Notes: generated by a model not told the origin, from the sequence alone. A stretch of 64,000 bases of DNA from an uncultured Roseburia sp. (GCA_947573605.1 CANPGM010000006.1:1-64000), one strand, 5' to 3'. Shown: positions 26,352 through 36,013, numbered from the stretch's first letter. Numbers and translations: made by a program.

Positions 26352-27572
26352 TTAGGAACGGTAATCCGCGTTGATTTTAATATAATCAAAAGTCAGATCG
26401 CAGCCCCAGGCCACCGCCTGTTCTTTTCCCATTTTAAGATCTGCCGTTGCGGTAACAATCGGCTCCGACAGAATCTTAGCGGCCTCTTCTTCGCTGTAAT
26501 CCGCAGCCTGTCCGTTCTCTACGATTTTCAACTTTCCGGCGGAACTTTCAAAATACAGATCCACCTTTTCCGGGTCAAACTCCGCCCCGGAATATCCCAT
26601 CGCGCATAAAATTCTGCCCCAATTAGCATCATGTCCGTAAATCGCCGCTTTTGTCAGGTTTGAAGTAACTACGGCTCTGCTTAGCCGTCTGGCCTGCTCC
26701 TTAGTCTCTGCTCCTTCCACCTTTACTTCAAACAGCGCCGTCGCACCCTCGCCGTCGCCCGCCATTTCTTTTGCAAGCGTTTCGTTTACAAAATTAAGCG
26801 CGCGTTTAAACGTTTCGTAGTCTTCATTTTTTTCAGTAATTTCCACATTTTCCGCTTTACCGTTTGCCAGAAGCAGACACGTATCGTTCGTAGAAGTATC
26901 TCCGTCTACCGAAATCATATTATAGGTGTCTTTCACATCCTCGCGCAGCGCTTCCTGCAAAAGCTCGCCGGAAATAGACACATCCGTAGTTACAAAACTG
27001 AGCATGGTGCACATATTCGGATGAATCATGCCGGAACCTTTGCACATACCGCCCACTGTAACTGTCTGCCCGCCGATTCGTACCTCAACCGCCACTTCTT
27101 TTTCGTGCGTATCGGTCGTCATAATTGCAAGCGCCGCCTCATGGCCGCTGTCCGCGTCTTCTCCGAGCGCGGGAACCATCGCGTCAATTCCTTTTAAGAT
27201 ACGCTCCATCGGAAGCGGCATACCGATCACTCCGGTTGACGCGACAAGCACCCGGTCTGCTGAAATATGCAGCGCCGCCCCCGCGTGCTCCGCCGTCTGT
27301 CTGCAAAACTCCATTCCTTCCCTGCCTGTACAGGCATTCGCAATGCCTGCATTGACGACAACAGCCTGCGCAAACCCGCCTGCTACGATATCGCGGTCCC
27401 ACAATACCGGAGCAGCTTTTACTATATTTGAAGTGAATGTTCCCGCCGCCTTACAGGGAACCTCACTGTAAAGCAAAGCCATATCTTTTCTGTCTTTATA
27501 TTTAATTTCCGCAGCCGTGCTTGCCGCAAAAAAACCTTTCGCAGCCGTTACGCCTCCTCTTACCTGCTTCAT
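26352..27572 (-). CDS. argJ: Ornithine acetyltransferase ArgJ
   Basis: Transfers acetyl from N-acetylornithine to glutamate, recycling the acetyl group; many family members also make acetylglutamate from acetyl-CoA. It is 406 aa from the ATG at 27572 (GAGGG upstream; the longer frame begins with TTG and adds residues absent in the family). The self-cleavage site is KGSGMIHPNMCTMLSF, with Thr of CTML as nucleophile after cleavage near residue 186. GHDANWGRILCAMGYSG marks the C-terminal half. Middle gene of the arg operon. A short hairpin lies just before its ribosome binding site. Confidence 0.96.
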   Translation of the reverse strand: MKQVRGGVTAAKGFFAASTAAEIKYKDRKDMALLYSEVPCKAAGTFTSNIVKAAPVLWDRDIVAGGFAQAVVVNAGIANACTGREGMEFCRQTAEHAGAALHISADRVLVASTGVIGMPLPMERILKGIDAMVPALGEDADSGHEAALAIMTTDTHEKEVAVEVRIGGQTVTVGGMCKGSGMIHPNMCTMLSFVTTDVSISGELLQEALREDVKDTYNMISVDGDTSTNDTCLLLANGKAENVEITEKNEDYETFKRALNFVNETLAKEMAGDGEGATALFEVKVEGAETKEQARRLSRAVVTSNLTKAAIYGHDANWGRILCAMGYSGAEFDPEKVDLYFESSAGKLKIVENGQAADYSEEEAAKILSEPIVTATADLKMGKEQAVAWGCDLTFDYIKINADYRS

Positions 27573-27587
27573 ATTACCCTCATTTCC

Positions 27588-27601
27588 GCCGCTCAAACGG
27601 C
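27588..27601 (-). repeat. Small intergenic hairpin before argJ (recurring motif, site 1)
   Basis: Minus strand AAAAAGCCG-TTTGAG-CGGC followed directly by GGAAATGAGGG, which contains the argJ ribosome binding site. Similar hairpin-plus-GGAAATGAGG units lie at 33164-33177 and 43157-43170. Confidence 0.45.
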
Positions 27602-27618
27602 TTTTTATTCTCTTTGGT

Positions 27619-28080
27619 TCATGGAATACAGCGATTCGTATTGTTCTCGTTCAGCACGCATTCATAATAATTCACGTCTTCACGAAACGTCCAGTTTAGC
27701 CCCCTCCAGAACCGGTTTCCGATTTCATTTTTTTGGAAAGCAATCAGATTAACCTTATTGATCCCCTCTTTTTTTAAAGCCTCCAGGCAGGCATTAACCA
27801 GGCGCTGTCCGATTCCGTTTTTGCGAAAGCCTTCCTCAACGCATACATGATAAAGACACCCTCTTCTTCCGTCGTGCCCGCAAAGGATGGCGCCGATTAA
27901 CCTGCCGCCGCATACGGCAGCCATACTGGTACCTGGATTTCGATCCAGAAACCGTCTGATCCCTTCTTTTGAATCGTCAAGGCTTCGAATTACAAACCCA
28001 TGAATCCCCGTCCAGAGACGGTACAATTCCTCATAATCATCAATGGTTAAAACACGGATTGCCGTTTCCGTTTCTTTCAT
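27619..28080 (-). CDS. GNAT family N-acetyltransferase in the arg operon
   Basis: Acetyl-CoA-dependent N-acetyltransferase, 153 aa. Motif A is clear: YHVCVEEGFRKNGIGQRLV, with the R/Q-x-x-G-x-G/A type acetyl-CoA loop as RKNGIG. Strand 4 (AAVCGGRLIGAILCG) and the C-terminal FWRGLNW motif are also present. It lies between argC and argJ, 30 bases from argC and 22 from the argJ stop-to-start interval. Its place suggests it may make acetylglutamate (an ArgA role) or act on a pathway intermediate, but general GNATs of the YpeA type also look like this, so substrate is open. Confidence 0.85.
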   Translation of the reverse strand: MKETETAIRVLTIDDYEELYRLWTGIHGFVIRSLDDSKEGIRRFLDRNPGTSMAAVCGGRLIGAILCGHDGRRGCLYHVCVEEGFRKNGIGQRLVNACLEALKKEGINKVNLIAFQKNEIGNRFWRGLNWTFREDVNYYECVLNENNTNRCIP

Positions 28081-28110
28081 ATCTAAGCCTCTCTTTCCTG
28101 CCCGAATCTT

Positions 28111-29166
28111 TTACGGAAAAATCGGTACCAGACGAAGTCCTTCTGTCTCGTCCAGCCCGAACAGCAGGTTCATATTCTGTACGGCCTGTCCTGCCGCTCC
28201 CTTTACAAGATTGTCCAACGCACCCATCATCACCACGCGCCCGGTCCGTTCGTCAATCATAAAATTAACGTCCACATAGTTACTGCCCTCCACCCATTTC
28301 GTTTCGGGACAGACATCTTTTTCCAAAACACGGACAAATGTTTCGTTTTTATAGTATTTATCATAAACTGCTTTCAGTTCTTCATAGCTCGGAAGGGAAC
28401 CGTCCGGTTTCTTCTTAAGAGAAGCATATTCGGTAACAAGAATCCCCCGGTTCATCGGAACCAGATGCGGCGTAAAATTTAGAACAATCTCTTTTCCTGC
28501 CGCATAACCCAACTGCTCTTCTATTTCCGGCGTATGTCTGTGATTCGTTACGCCGTATGCCTTAATATTTTCGTTGACCTCGCAAAACAGATTCGCAAGC
28601 TTTGCACCGCGTCCGGCTCCCGAAGTCCCCGACTTTGCGTCGATAATCAATGTATCCGGATCGATCAGCCCTTCTTTTACAAGCGGATACGCCGTTAAAA
28701 TGGAACATGTGGTATAACAGCCCGGATTTGCAATCAGTCTCGCTCCTTTGATGTGCTCCCTGTTTACCTCGCAGAGGCCGTAAACGGCTTCCTCAATAAA
28801 CTGAGGGCTTTTGTGCTCTATTTTATACCACTTCTCATAAACATTTACATTTTTGATCCGGAAGTCTGCGCTTAAATCAATGATTTTTGTCTTTCCTAAC
28901 ATCTCTTCCGTCAACACGCCCGCCAAAAATCCCTGCGGCGTCGCCGTAAAAATCACGTCTGCCTCGGATATCAGCTCCTCCATATGATCACCGCGGCAGA
29001 ACTCGTCCGTAATCTCAAACAGATTGCGGTAAATATCGGCATACCGCGCATCCGCATAGCTGCGGGAACCGTACCATATGATCCGAACCTCTTTATGCCC
29101 CGTTAAAAGCCTTACGAGTTCGTTGCCCGCATAACCGGTCGCTCCGATAATTCCTACATTTATCAT
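28111..29166 (-). CDS. argC: N-acetyl-gamma-glutamyl-phosphate reductase
   Basis: NADPH-dependent reduction of N-acetylglutamyl phosphate to the semialdehyde; 351 aa from the ATG at 29166. The protein opens with MINVGIIGATGYAGNELVRLL, the Rossmann motif, and any longer start adds residues before it. The catalytic cysteine is in LIANPGCYTTC (about residue 149), and GVTNHRHTPEIEEQL holds the conserved histidine. First gene of the arg operon and divergent from argG. The promoter upstream overlaps ARG-box-like sites. Confidence 0.96.
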   Translation of the reverse strand: MINVGIIGATGYAGNELVRLLTGHKEVRIIWYGSRSYADARYADIYRNLFEITDEFCRGDHMEELISEADVIFTATPQGFLAGVLTEEMLGKTKIIDLSADFRIKNVNVYEKWYKIEHKSPQFIEEAVYGLCEVNREHIKGARLIANPGCYTTCSILTAYPLVKEGLIDPDTLIIDAKSGTSGAGRGAKLANLFCEVNENIKAYGVTNHRHTPEIEEQLGYAAGKEIVLNFTPHLVPMNRGILVTEYASLKKKPDGSLPSYEELKAVYDKYYKNETFVRVLEKDVCPETKWVEGSNYVDVNFMIDERTGRVVMMGALDNLVKGAAGQAVQNMNLLFGLDETEGLRLVPIFP

Positions 29167-29292
29167 AACCGTAACCAATTCCTTCCCTGTTTCTGTTTTA
29201 CCCGTCAAACCGGGTGTTTCGTTCCATAGCTACTATATTATTATAAGCAGCTCCGTTCGTAAAGTCATTTCTGAAACTCTTTTTATTTCGAT

Positions 29293-29327
29293 TGAATAAT
29301 TATACATACTCTTGTTTATTTATGCAA
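29293..29327 (-). promoter_or_regulatory. argC promoter overlapped by two ARG-box-like sites
   Basis: Minus strand: -35 TTGCAT (29327-29322), 17-nt spacer, -10 TATAAT (29304-29299). The plus-strand 14-mers TGAATAATTATACA (29293-29306) and TGTTTATTTATGCA (29313-29326) both resemble the ArgR/AhrC box TGAATAATTATTCA and cover the -10 and -35 respectively. Bound ArgR would block polymerase, the usual arginine repression. A further palindrome TTTATGCATAAA lies at 29363-29374, between here and the argG promoter. Confidence 0.7.
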
Positions 29328-29401
29328 CCCTGTTTCTTTTGTTTTTCTTTCTTTCATAAAGATTTATGCATAAATATAATTTTTTCTGTATATTTTTTCA
29401 C

Positions 29402-29430
29402 TTGCAATCGAAAGCGGTCTGTTATATATT
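29402..29430 (+). promoter_or_regulatory. argG promoter
   Basis: -35 TTGCAA (29402-29407), 17-nt spacer, -10 TATATT (29425-29430). A small dyad TTCCGTA/TACGGAA (29445-29461) follows in the leader. The leader to the ATG at 29523 is about 85 nt. Confidence 0.65.
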
Positions 29431-29522
29431 GTTAAATAAGTGAATTCCGTATCATACGGAAGCTTGCATGTTTTTAAAAGGGTTGCTAAAATTTTATTTA
29501 TCTTATGGAAAGGATCAAAATC

Positions 29523-30737
29523 ATGAAGGAAAAAGTTGTACTGGCTTACTCCGGCGGACTTGATACTACCGCCATCATTCCCTGGCTAAAAGAAAACTAC
29601 GATTATGAGGTCATCTGCTGCTGTATTGACTGCGGCCAGGAGGAAGAGCTTAACGGATTAGAAGAACGCGCAAAGCTTTCCGGCGCTTCAAAATTGTACA
29701 TTGAAGACATCGTAGACGAATTCTGCGACGATTATATTATACCGTGCGTGCAGGCAAACGCCGTTTACGAAAATAAATATCTGCTCGGCACTTCTATGGC
29801 GCGCCCCGGCATAGCGAAAAAGCTGGTTGAAATCGCAAGAAAAGAAGGGGCTACCGCGATCTGCCACGGCGCAACCGGAAAAGGAAACGATCAGATCCGT
29901 TTTGAGCTCGGCATTAAAGCCCTTGCACCCGATCTTAAGATTATCGCGGCATGGCGCGACGATAAATGGACCATGCAGTCCCGTGAAGATGAAATCGCCT
30001 ACTGTAAAGCACACGGAATTGATCTTCCGTTCTCCGCCGATTCCAGCTACAGCCGCGACCGCAATCTCTGGCATATCAGTCACGAAGGACTTGAGCTGGA
30101 GGACCCTGCCTGCGAACCGAACTACGATCATCTTCTGGTACTTGGCGTTTCGCCCGAAAAAGCGCCGGAAGAAGGCGAATATGTAACAATGACCTTTGAA
30201 AAAGGCATTCCGACATCCGTAAACGGAAAACAAATGAAAGTATCGGATATTATCCGCGAGTTAAACCGTCTCGGCGGTAAACATGGAATCGGTATTGTCG
30301 ACATTGTAGAAAACCGCGTAGTAGGTATGAAATCACGAGGCGTCTATGAAACGCCGGGCGGAACGATTCTGATGGAAGCGCACCAGCAGCTTGAGGAACT
30401 TGTATTAGACCGCGCTACAATGGATGTGAAAAAGGACATGGGAAACAAGCTCGCCCAGATTGTGTATGAAGGAAAATGGTTTACGCCGCTGTGCGACGCG
30501 GTTAAGGCTTTTGTGACGTCTACGCAGGAATATGTGACCGGAGAAGTAAAATTTAAATTATATAAAGGGAATATCATTAAGGCAGGAACGGTTTCCCCAT
30601 ATTCTCTTTACAGTGAATCGCTTGCCAGCTTCACAACCGGCGACCTTTACGACCATCACGACGCGGAAGGCTTTATCACGCTGTTCGGTCTCCCATTAAA
30701 AGTTCGTGCAATGAAGATGCAGGAATCGGAAAAATAA
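29523..30737 (+). CDS. argG: Argininosuccinate synthase
   Basis: Joins citrulline and aspartate with ATP to form argininosuccinate; 404 aa, normal. The ATP loop is [14 protein letters not shown] at the N-terminus. Other family blocks include [12 protein letters not shown] and [13 protein letters not shown] start at 29523 (AAAGGA eight nt upstream), because the family begins just before the ATP loop; an upstream in-frame ATG at 29505 adds six residues. Single gene, divergent from the argC operon. No argH is seen in the window. Confidence 0.96.
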   Translation: MKEKVVLAYSGGLDTTAIIPWLKENYDYEVICCCIDCGQEEELNGLEERAKLSGASKLYIEDIVDEFCDDYIIPCVQANAVYENKYLLGTSMARPGIAKKLVEIARKEGATAICHGATGKGNDQIRFELGIKALAPDLKIIAAWRDDKWTMQSREDEIAYCKAHGIDLPFSADSSYSRDRNLWHISHEGLELEDPACEPNYDHLLVLGVSPEKAPEEGEYVTMTFEKGIPTSVNGKQMKVSDIIRELNRLGGKHGIGIVDIVENRVVGMKSRGVYETPGGTILMEAHQQLEELVLDRATMDVKKDMGNKLAQIVYEGKWFTPLCDAVKAFVTSTQEYVTGEVKFKLYKGNIIKAGTVSPYSLYSESLASFTTGDLYDHHDAEGFITLFGLPLKVRAMKMQESEK

Positions 30738-30792
30738 AAGCATTTTCCAAATATATCATCTCGTTTTTATTTTTTTGTTACTTACTTTCGGA

Positions 30793-30837
30793 CAGAGCCG
30801 CTCAGATACCGGGGTGCGTTCCGGTATCCGGCCTCTG
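30793..30837. terminator. Compound hairpin between argG and the MocR gene
   Basis: GATACCGG (30805-30812) pairs with CCGGTATC (30821-30828); outer arms CAGAG and CTCTG (30793-30797, 30833-30837) extend it. An AAAGAAAG/CTTTCTTT element with a T-rich tail follows at 30838-30862. The flanking genes converge here. Confidence 0.65.
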
Positions 30838-30861
30838 AAAGAAAGTGCTTTTCTTTCTTTA

Positions 30862-32280
30862 TTATAATTGATATTTCAGGATATCATCCAAAATATTTAA
30901 TCCTCTCTTTATTTCTTCCTCGTCCGGTTTGCCATATCCGAGCAGCAGAACCGGTTCCGGTTGTTTTTGTACGGGTTCGATATAATGCTGTGAGATTCCC
31001 ACTACCCTTACTCCCGCTTCCAGCGCCTGTTTACACAATGCGGATTCGTTTATTCCGGATGCGATTCTGACCGGAAGATGGAGCCCTGCATGATCCCCTC
31101 CGATTTCCGCTACCCATGCTTTTTTCCTTAATTCCCCTATTATAAAATCATGTTTTGATTTATATACTGCACGCATCCGGTTAAGATGTCTTCCGAAATG
31201 TCCTCCCTTCATAAATTCCCGTAAAACTTCCTGCTGGATTCTGGGAACAGTGGTGGAATAAAAGCCGCATTTTTTCCGATACACTTCCATTAATCTTTCC
31301 GGCAGAACCATATAACTGATACGTAATGAAGGCGCAATACTTTTCGAGAAAGTGCCCATATAAATTACGCTTCCGCTCTGGTCGATACTCTGCAATGACG
31401 GTATTGGCTTTCCCCTGTAACGGTATTCGCTGTCATGATCGTCCTCAATCAGAAAACGGCTTTCCTCCTCGGACGCCCAGTTTAACAGCTCCAGTCTCCT
31501 TTTAAACGTCATAACGGTTCCGAGCGGAAACTGATGCGACGGCATAACATAAACAATATCCGGTTTTCCGGTACGTATATTTAAAACCGCCGTCTCTTCT
31601 TTTATTACCGGCGCAGTCCATACCTCATAGCCCAGATTACAAAAAGTATGATAGGCCTGCAGATAGGTTGGATCGTCCATCAGAACCTTTTTTCCGCCTC
31701 CTAATATCTGTGCCAGTATTAGCTCTAAATATTCGTTTCCCGCGCCGATAATGAGCTCAGACGGGGTACAGTTGACGCCTCTCGCCTGGTGCAGATAATC
31801 CGCAATCACACATCGAAGTCCGTAATCGCCCTGACCGTCGCCGGGCAAAAGCAGTTCTTCTCTGTCCTCCGCCAATACGCCTCTGTAAATTTTTCTCCAG
31901 ATATTATAGGGAAAGTGCGCAGTATCCACCGCGTCAGGAGAAAAATCAACAGATACTTCTTTTAATACCTCTGCTTTCTCCTGTTTTACCGCTCTGTTTT
32001 TTGTCTCTCTCTGATTTAGCTGATACAACCCCCGGATATCACATACAAAAAAGCCCCTGCAGGCTTCGGATAGAATATATCCCTCTGCCAGGAGCTGTTC
32101 GTACGCCATTTCTACGGTACTTCTGCTTACCGTAAGCTGCTTTGCAAGCAATCTCGTGGAAGGCAGCTTTTCGCCCTCCGATATTCTTCCGCTGCAGATT
32201 TCATGTTTCAGATGTCTGTATATTTTTTCATAAAGGGGCGCTTTCGCGCCCCCCTGCAAGTCAATCATGATTTCATTCAT
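30862..32280 (-). CDS. MocR/GntR-family regulator with aminotransferase-like domain
   Basis: Transcription factor of the MocR subgroup, 472 aa. An N-terminal GntR winged helix (residues 1-75: KLPSTRLLAKQLTVSRSTVEMAYEQL) is joined by a linker to a fold-type I aminotransferase domain. The PLP lysine is in YMGTFSKSIAPSLR, and LIEDDHDSEYRYRG is typical. Such proteins usually sense PLP or amino acid derivatives (PdxR, GabR). It follows the DUF2225 gene by 15 bases and has no obvious ribosome binding site. No pdx or gab genes lie nearby, so the target is unknown. Confidence 0.9.
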   Translation of the reverse strand: MNEIMIDLQGGAKAPLYEKIYRHLKHEICSGRISEGEKLPSTRLLAKQLTVSRSTVEMAYEQLLAEGYILSEACRGFFVCDIRGLYQLNQRETKNRAVKQEKAEVLKEVSVDFSPDAVDTAHFPYNIWRKIYRGVLAEDREELLLPGDGQGDYGLRCVIADYLHQARGVNCTPSELIIGAGNEYLELILAQILGGGKKVLMDDPTYLQAYHTFCNLGYEVWTAPVIKEETAVLNIRTGKPDIVYVMPSHQFPLGTVMTFKRRLELLNWASEEESRFLIEDDHDSEYRYRGKPIPSLQSIDQSGSVIYMGTFSKSIAPSLRISYMVLPERLMEVYRKKCGFYSTTVPRIQQEVLREFMKGGHFGRHLNRMRAVYKSKHDFIIGELRKKAWVAEIGGDHAGLHLPVRIASGINESALCKQALEAGVRVVGISQHYIEPVQKQPEPVLLLGYGKPDEEEIKRGLNILDDILKYQL

Positions 32281-32295
32281 ATTTTTGCCAAACGT

Positions 32296-33147
32296 TTAAT
32301 TCCCGTTTCTGATTTCCGATACCACCTGTTCTTTTAAATCATACGCAAATTCTTTCATTTTCTTAGATGCAGAAACCGAAGTCAGGACTCTTGAAATACA
32401 CTTTGAAGCAATATCGTACTTTTTAAAATGCGCTGCCATTACGCCGAGCAGATAATCTAACGTATCCTGATCCATTCCGCACATCGGGAACATCTCGGAG
32501 GAAACCGCTTTCATAAATCCCTCGAACGCCTGACCGTAGAATAACTCCTGCTGTTCCGCCGCTTCTTTTCTCGCCGCCTCAGACGCAGGATCTTTCGGAT
32601 CTAACGTCTCCTGTTTTCCTCGGTACAGCCATGCGATTTTTAAACAGGTATACGCCATCTCGCTGTTTTTTCCCTTTTTCACCATTGTATTGTAAAGAGA
32701 CATTTTATAGCGTCCAATTGCCGTATCATAATCGCACACAGACGTCTGCACACTCTTCTCCGGCTTAAAATTTGCACTGACCTGTTCCTTTATCAGCTTA
32801 ATCTGCAACGAAGAAAGATGCTCAAAGTAACGAAGCATCGCCGTGTAACCGCAATGCGGGCAGGAAGCAACATCATACTTAATCGGATCAATGTACTGAA
32901 ACCGCGGACGCAGATCCTTATCCGGCTCTAAGCGCTTTGCTCTTCCGCTTTTAATTACCTTTGACTTAAAGCTCTGATCGCATACCGTACACCGGAAAGT
33001 CTTATCCAAAAGAAACGTATCCTCCGCCGGTATCTCTTCTTTCACTTCTTTACTGCCTGCTTTTTCTTCCTTCTTTTCTTCCTCAAAAAGGTTATCCGTA
33101 TCCTTTGCCTTCAAACCAAACTTTTCCAATCCCTCAAATAAATTCAT
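32296..33147 (-). CDS. DUF2225 zinc-ribbon protein
   Basis: Protein of 283 aa with the DUF2225 signature. Two CxxC pairs, in FRCTVCDQSF (about residue 52) and ASCPHCGYTAML (about 93), should bind one zinc ion. The rest is helical with repeat-like character (MAYTCLKIAWLYRGKQ), which suggests a TPR-like scaffold. The N-terminal 45 residues are Lys/Glu-rich. Function is not known; the family is common in Firmicutes. GAGAGGGCG precedes the ATG. It lies between glnS and MocR, all on the minus strand. Confidence 0.85.
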   Translation of the reverse strand: MNLFEGLEKFGLKAKDTDNLFEEEKKEEKAGSKEVKEEIPAEDTFLLDKTFRCTVCDQSFKSKVIKSGRAKRLEPDKDLRPRFQYIDPIKYDVASCPHCGYTAMLRYFEHLSSLQIKLIKEQVSANFKPEKSVQTSVCDYDTAIGRYKMSLYNTMVKKGKNSEMAYTCLKIAWLYRGKQETLDPKDPASEAARKEAAEQQELFYGQAFEGFMKAVSSEMFPMCGMDQDTLDYLLGVMAAHFKKYDIASKCISRVLTSVSASKKMKEFAYDLKEQVVSEIRNGN

Positions 33148-33163
33148 ATCGCCCTCTCATTCC

Positions 33164-33177
33164 GCCGCCTCTGCGGC
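33164..33177 (-). repeat. Small intergenic hairpin before the DUF2225 gene (recurring motif, site 2)
   Basis: Minus strand AGCCGC-AGAG-GCGGC (sharing bases at the loop) followed by GGAATGAGAGGGC, which includes the ribosome binding site. Compare 27588-27601 and 43157-43170. Confidence 0.45.
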
Positions 33178-33193
33178 TGTTTTCCCTTATGTT

Positions 33194-34864
33194 TTAATTG
33201 CCAAGCGGCAGCTTAAAGGAGCTTTTTAACGAAACAATTCGGTTAAATACCGGATGTTCCGGCGTGGAATCCTTTGCGTCTGCGCAGAAAAAGCCCTGTC
33301 TGACAAACTGGAAACTTTCGTAAGCTTTTACTCCCGCAAGATTCGATTCTACAATACAGTTTCTACATACGGTAAGTGAATTGGGGTTTAAGTTCAGACT
33401 GCCGTCCTCATTATAAACACCCTTTTCCTCATCTACAATATTCTCATAAAGACGAACTTCTGCAGGAATGCCGTGTTCGGCGGAAACCCATTGGATCGTC
33501 CCTTTTACCTTTCTGCCGTCCGGACTGTTGCCGCCGTACGACACCGGATCGTAAGTGCAGTGTATCTCCGTAACCTTTCCGCTTTCATCTTTTACAAAAC
33601 TGTTACAGGTTACAAAATACGCATTCATCAAACGCACTTCATTTCCCGGAAACATACGAAAATATTTTTTCGGCGGCTCTTCCATAAAGTCCTCACGATC
33701 GATATAAAGCTCCCTCGTAAACGGTATCTTTCGGCTGCCCAGCGATTCGTTTTCCAGATTGTTTACAACGTCTAAATATTCTGTCTTCCCCTTCGGGTAA
33801 TTGTCAATAATCACTTTAACCGGGTCAAGCACCGCCATCATACGCGGTTTTTTCAGCTTCAGATCCTCTCGAATACAATATTCCAACATCGCATAATCCA
33901 CAGAACTGTTCGCTTTTGCAACGCCGCACAGTTCCACAAACATCCGAATGGATTCCGGCGTAAAACCTCTTCTCCTGAGCGCCGAAATCGAAACAAGACG
34001 CGGATCATCCCACCCGTCAACCGTACCGTCCTCTACCAGACGCTTAATATAGCGTTTTCCGGTAACTACACTTGTAAGATACAATTTGGCAAACTCTATC
34101 TGTTTTGGCGGCTGCTCATATTCCAGCTCACGCACTACCCAGTCATACAACGGCCTGTGATCCTCAAACTCCAGCGTACAGATAGAATGCGTAATGCCTT
34201 CGATCGCATCCTCAATCGGATGCGCGAAATCATACATCGGATATATGCACCATTTATCTCCCGTTCTATGATGAGTCATATGCGCCACGCGGTAAATAAC
34301 CGGATCACGCATATTGATATTCGAAGACGTCATATCGATTTTCGCACGAAGTACTTTTTCCCCATCCGCATATCTGCCTTCTTTCATTTCCTCAAAGAGC
34401 TTTAAATTCTCTTCGACGCTGCGGTTTGAAAAAGGATCCTGTTTTCCCGGTTCGGTAAGCGTTCCGCGGTACTCCCTGATCTCTTCTGCTGATAAATCGG
34501 AAACATAAGCCTTCCCCTTTTTTATCAGCTTTACAGCCGCATCATACATCTGGTCGAAATAGTCGGAAGCAAAGAAAAGTCTGTCTTCCCAGTCGGCGCC
34601 AAGCCATTTAATATCCTCAATAATCGCCTCGACAAATTCTGATTTTTCTTTTGTCGGATTTGTATCGTCAAAACGGAGGTTGAATTTTCCGTTGTATTTC
34701 TGTGCAAGACCATAATTTAACAGCACGGACTTTGCATGACCGATATGGAGACAGCCGTTCGGTTCCGGCGGAAATCTGGTACGGACTTCTTCACAGTGCC
34801 CCTCTTCTATATCCTTATCAATAATCTGCTCGATAAAGTTTTTTGAAACATTTTCATTTTCCAT
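33194..34864 (-). CDS. glnS: Glutamine-tRNA ligase
   Basis: Class I synthetase that charges tRNA-Gln directly; 556 aa from the ATG at 34864, chosen because [18 protein letters not shown] is the family N-terminus and GGAGG lies upstream. The HIGH motif is in [16 protein letters not shown]. The KMSKS position reads [11 protein letters not shown], which departs from the proteobacterial MSKRKL form but keeps the active-site Lys-Arg pair. The C-terminal anticodon-binding beta barrels are complete. No T-box leader is seen upstream. Its presence suggests this organism need not make Gln-tRNA by amidation alone. Confidence 0.94.
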   Translation of the reverse strand: MENENVSKNFIEQIIDKDIEEGHCEEVRTRFPPEPNGCLHIGHAKSVLLNYGLAQKYNGKFNLRFDDTNPTKEKSEFVEAIIEDIKWLGADWEDRLFFASDYFDQMYDAAVKLIKKGKAYVSDLSAEEIREYRGTLTEPGKQDPFSNRSVEENLKLFEEMKEGRYADGEKVLRAKIDMTSSNINMRDPVIYRVAHMTHHRTGDKWCIYPMYDFAHPIEDAIEGITHSICTLEFEDHRPLYDWVVRELEYEQPPKQIEFAKLYLTSVVTGKRYIKRLVEDGTVDGWDDPRLVSISALRRRGFTPESIRMFVELCGVAKANSSVDYAMLEYCIREDLKLKKPRMMAVLDPVKVIIDNYPKGKTEYLDVVNNLENESLGSRKIPFTRELYIDREDFMEEPPKKYFRMFPGNEVRLMNAYFVTCNSFVKDESGKVTEIHCTYDPVSYGGNSPDGRKVKGTIQWVSAEHGIPAEVRLYENIVDEEKGVYNEDGSLNLNPNSLTVCRNCIVESNLAGVKAYESFQFVRQGFFCADAKDSTPEHPVFNRIVSLKSSFKLPLGN

Positions 34865-35068
34865 CTGATGCTCTTCCTCCTCATAGCGCGCTGTTTTCTT
34901 TTGCACAACAGATATCCGAAAGCCGTTCTGTTCCGCCGCCCCGGTTTTCTCAAATACAGAGCCGGCATAAAAGAAAAACAGTTCATTATCTATCATACAT
35001 GATACGGAGGAAACGTTCAAGTAGAAAGTGTAAATTGCATATATCTGACGCCAGTATCCTGCATTAAG
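34865..35068. other. Leader region upstream of glnS
   Basis: About 200 bases between glnS and the rhomboid-like gene's terminator. The frame open here on the minus strand is not coding. I looked for the T-box signature AGGGTGGNACCGCG on the minus strand and did not find it. Confidence 0.3.
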
Positions 35069-35096
35069 AAAAAGCGCCGCCCTTGCGACGCTTTCC
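35069..35096 (-). terminator. Terminator after the rhomboid-like gene
   Basis: Minus strand: AAAGCG-TCGC / GCGG-CGCTTT stem followed by TTTTTCTT. AAAGCG at 35071-35076 and CGCTTT at 35089-35094 are the outer arms. It lies about 10 bases past the stop. Confidence 0.75.
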
Positions 35097-35104
35097 AAAT
35101 CTTT

Positions 35105-36013
35105 TCAGCTTCTCCTGATATGCTGGTGCGTAAACAGATGATGCTGGCAATATTCATAATTCCCTTCACACTTGGAACAAAAACGAAACTCTAAGGTCGG
35201 ATCGTCCAATTCCGTTCTGCCGCAGACTGCGCATTTATGCTTCGTAATGCCCGAACCCGGCCTCGGCGCTCTCGTCTGCTGCTTATACTGTTGTCTTCGG
35301 TGAAGCTCATGCGGGGTAAATCGCTGTACATTTCTGGATGAAAGAAAGAAGATCAGAAAATTAAACAGCGACAATACAATCGTCACACACATAATGACGG
35401 TAACCCAAACGGCAGTTCCTATTCCATAACCGATAAAACCGTTAAACGCATTGATTATATTCACTGCAAGCAGCACAACATATACAATCGCCATCCACTT
35501 CATTTTAATCGGTATAATAAAATACAGCATCACCTGCATTTCCGGAAACATTGCCGCAAACGCAAGAAAAATCGACATATTGATATAATACGTGCTGATA
35601 ATCCCGCCCATCAGAACACTCGCCGTATATGCCATATCCAACCCGAATATCATATAAATCACCAGGTAAAACAGCAAGGAACCTACAATCGTAAAAATCA
35701 TACCGCCTATCAGATAGGCATTAAAGCGAAAGGTCCCCCAGGCCCGCTCAAGCGCCTGCCCAAGCTGATAATAAAAGAGCATCATAATCAGCAAAAACAA
35801 GACATTGCTGTCCGTAGGCTGAAAAATCCATGTTACAAGCCGCCAGACCTGCCCGTGAAAAATCAGATGCGGCTGAAAACTCAAATACCCTACAGCCGTT
35901 GGATAGATCATATTTAAAACAAATCCGATACAATATGCCCCAATTAACCAGATAATCAGATTCGGAATTGCAAACCTCCCTATTTTTCGTTCTAATTTAT
36001 TTAACCAGTTCAT
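35105..36013 (-). CDS. Rhomboid-like membrane protein with C-terminal zinc ribbon, catalytic serine missing
   Basis: Integral membrane protein of 302 aa with about six hydrophobic segments in the rhomboid order (WRLVTWIFQPTDSNVLFLLIM is the conserved L1-loop-like region). The GxSG catalytic motif expected in helix 4 is replaced by TASVLMGGIIS, so it is probably a pseudoprotease. The cytosolic tail (about 235-302) is basic and ends in a zinc-ribbon-like unit, CAVCGRTELDDP then FCSKCEGNYEYCQHHLF, with four or more Cys and His. GGAAAGGAATTAT precedes the ATG. Monocistronic. Role unknown; quality control or folding roles are known for other inactive rhomboids. Confidence 0.75.
   Translation of the reverse strand: MNWLNKLERKIGRFAIPNLIIWLIGAYCIGFVLNMIYPTAVGYLSFQPHLIFHGQVWRLVTWIFQPTDSNVLFLLIMMLFYYQLGQALERAWGTFRFNAYLIGGMIFTIVGSLLFYLVIYMIFGLDMAYTASVLMGGIISTYYINMSIFLAFAAMFPEMQVMLYFIIPIKMKWMAIVYVVLLAVNIINAFNGFIGYGIGTAVWVTVIMCVTIVLSLFNFLIFFLSSRNVQRFTPHELHRRQQYKQQTRAPRPGSGITKHKCAVCGRTELDDPTLEFRFCSKCEGNYEYCQHHLFTHQHIRRS

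Noticed and set aside
34865-35104. T-box leader for glnS, and an extended GlnRS N-terminus
   Set aside because: The T-box core is absent on the minus strand, and the extra 78 residues are not found in the family and overlap a terminator.
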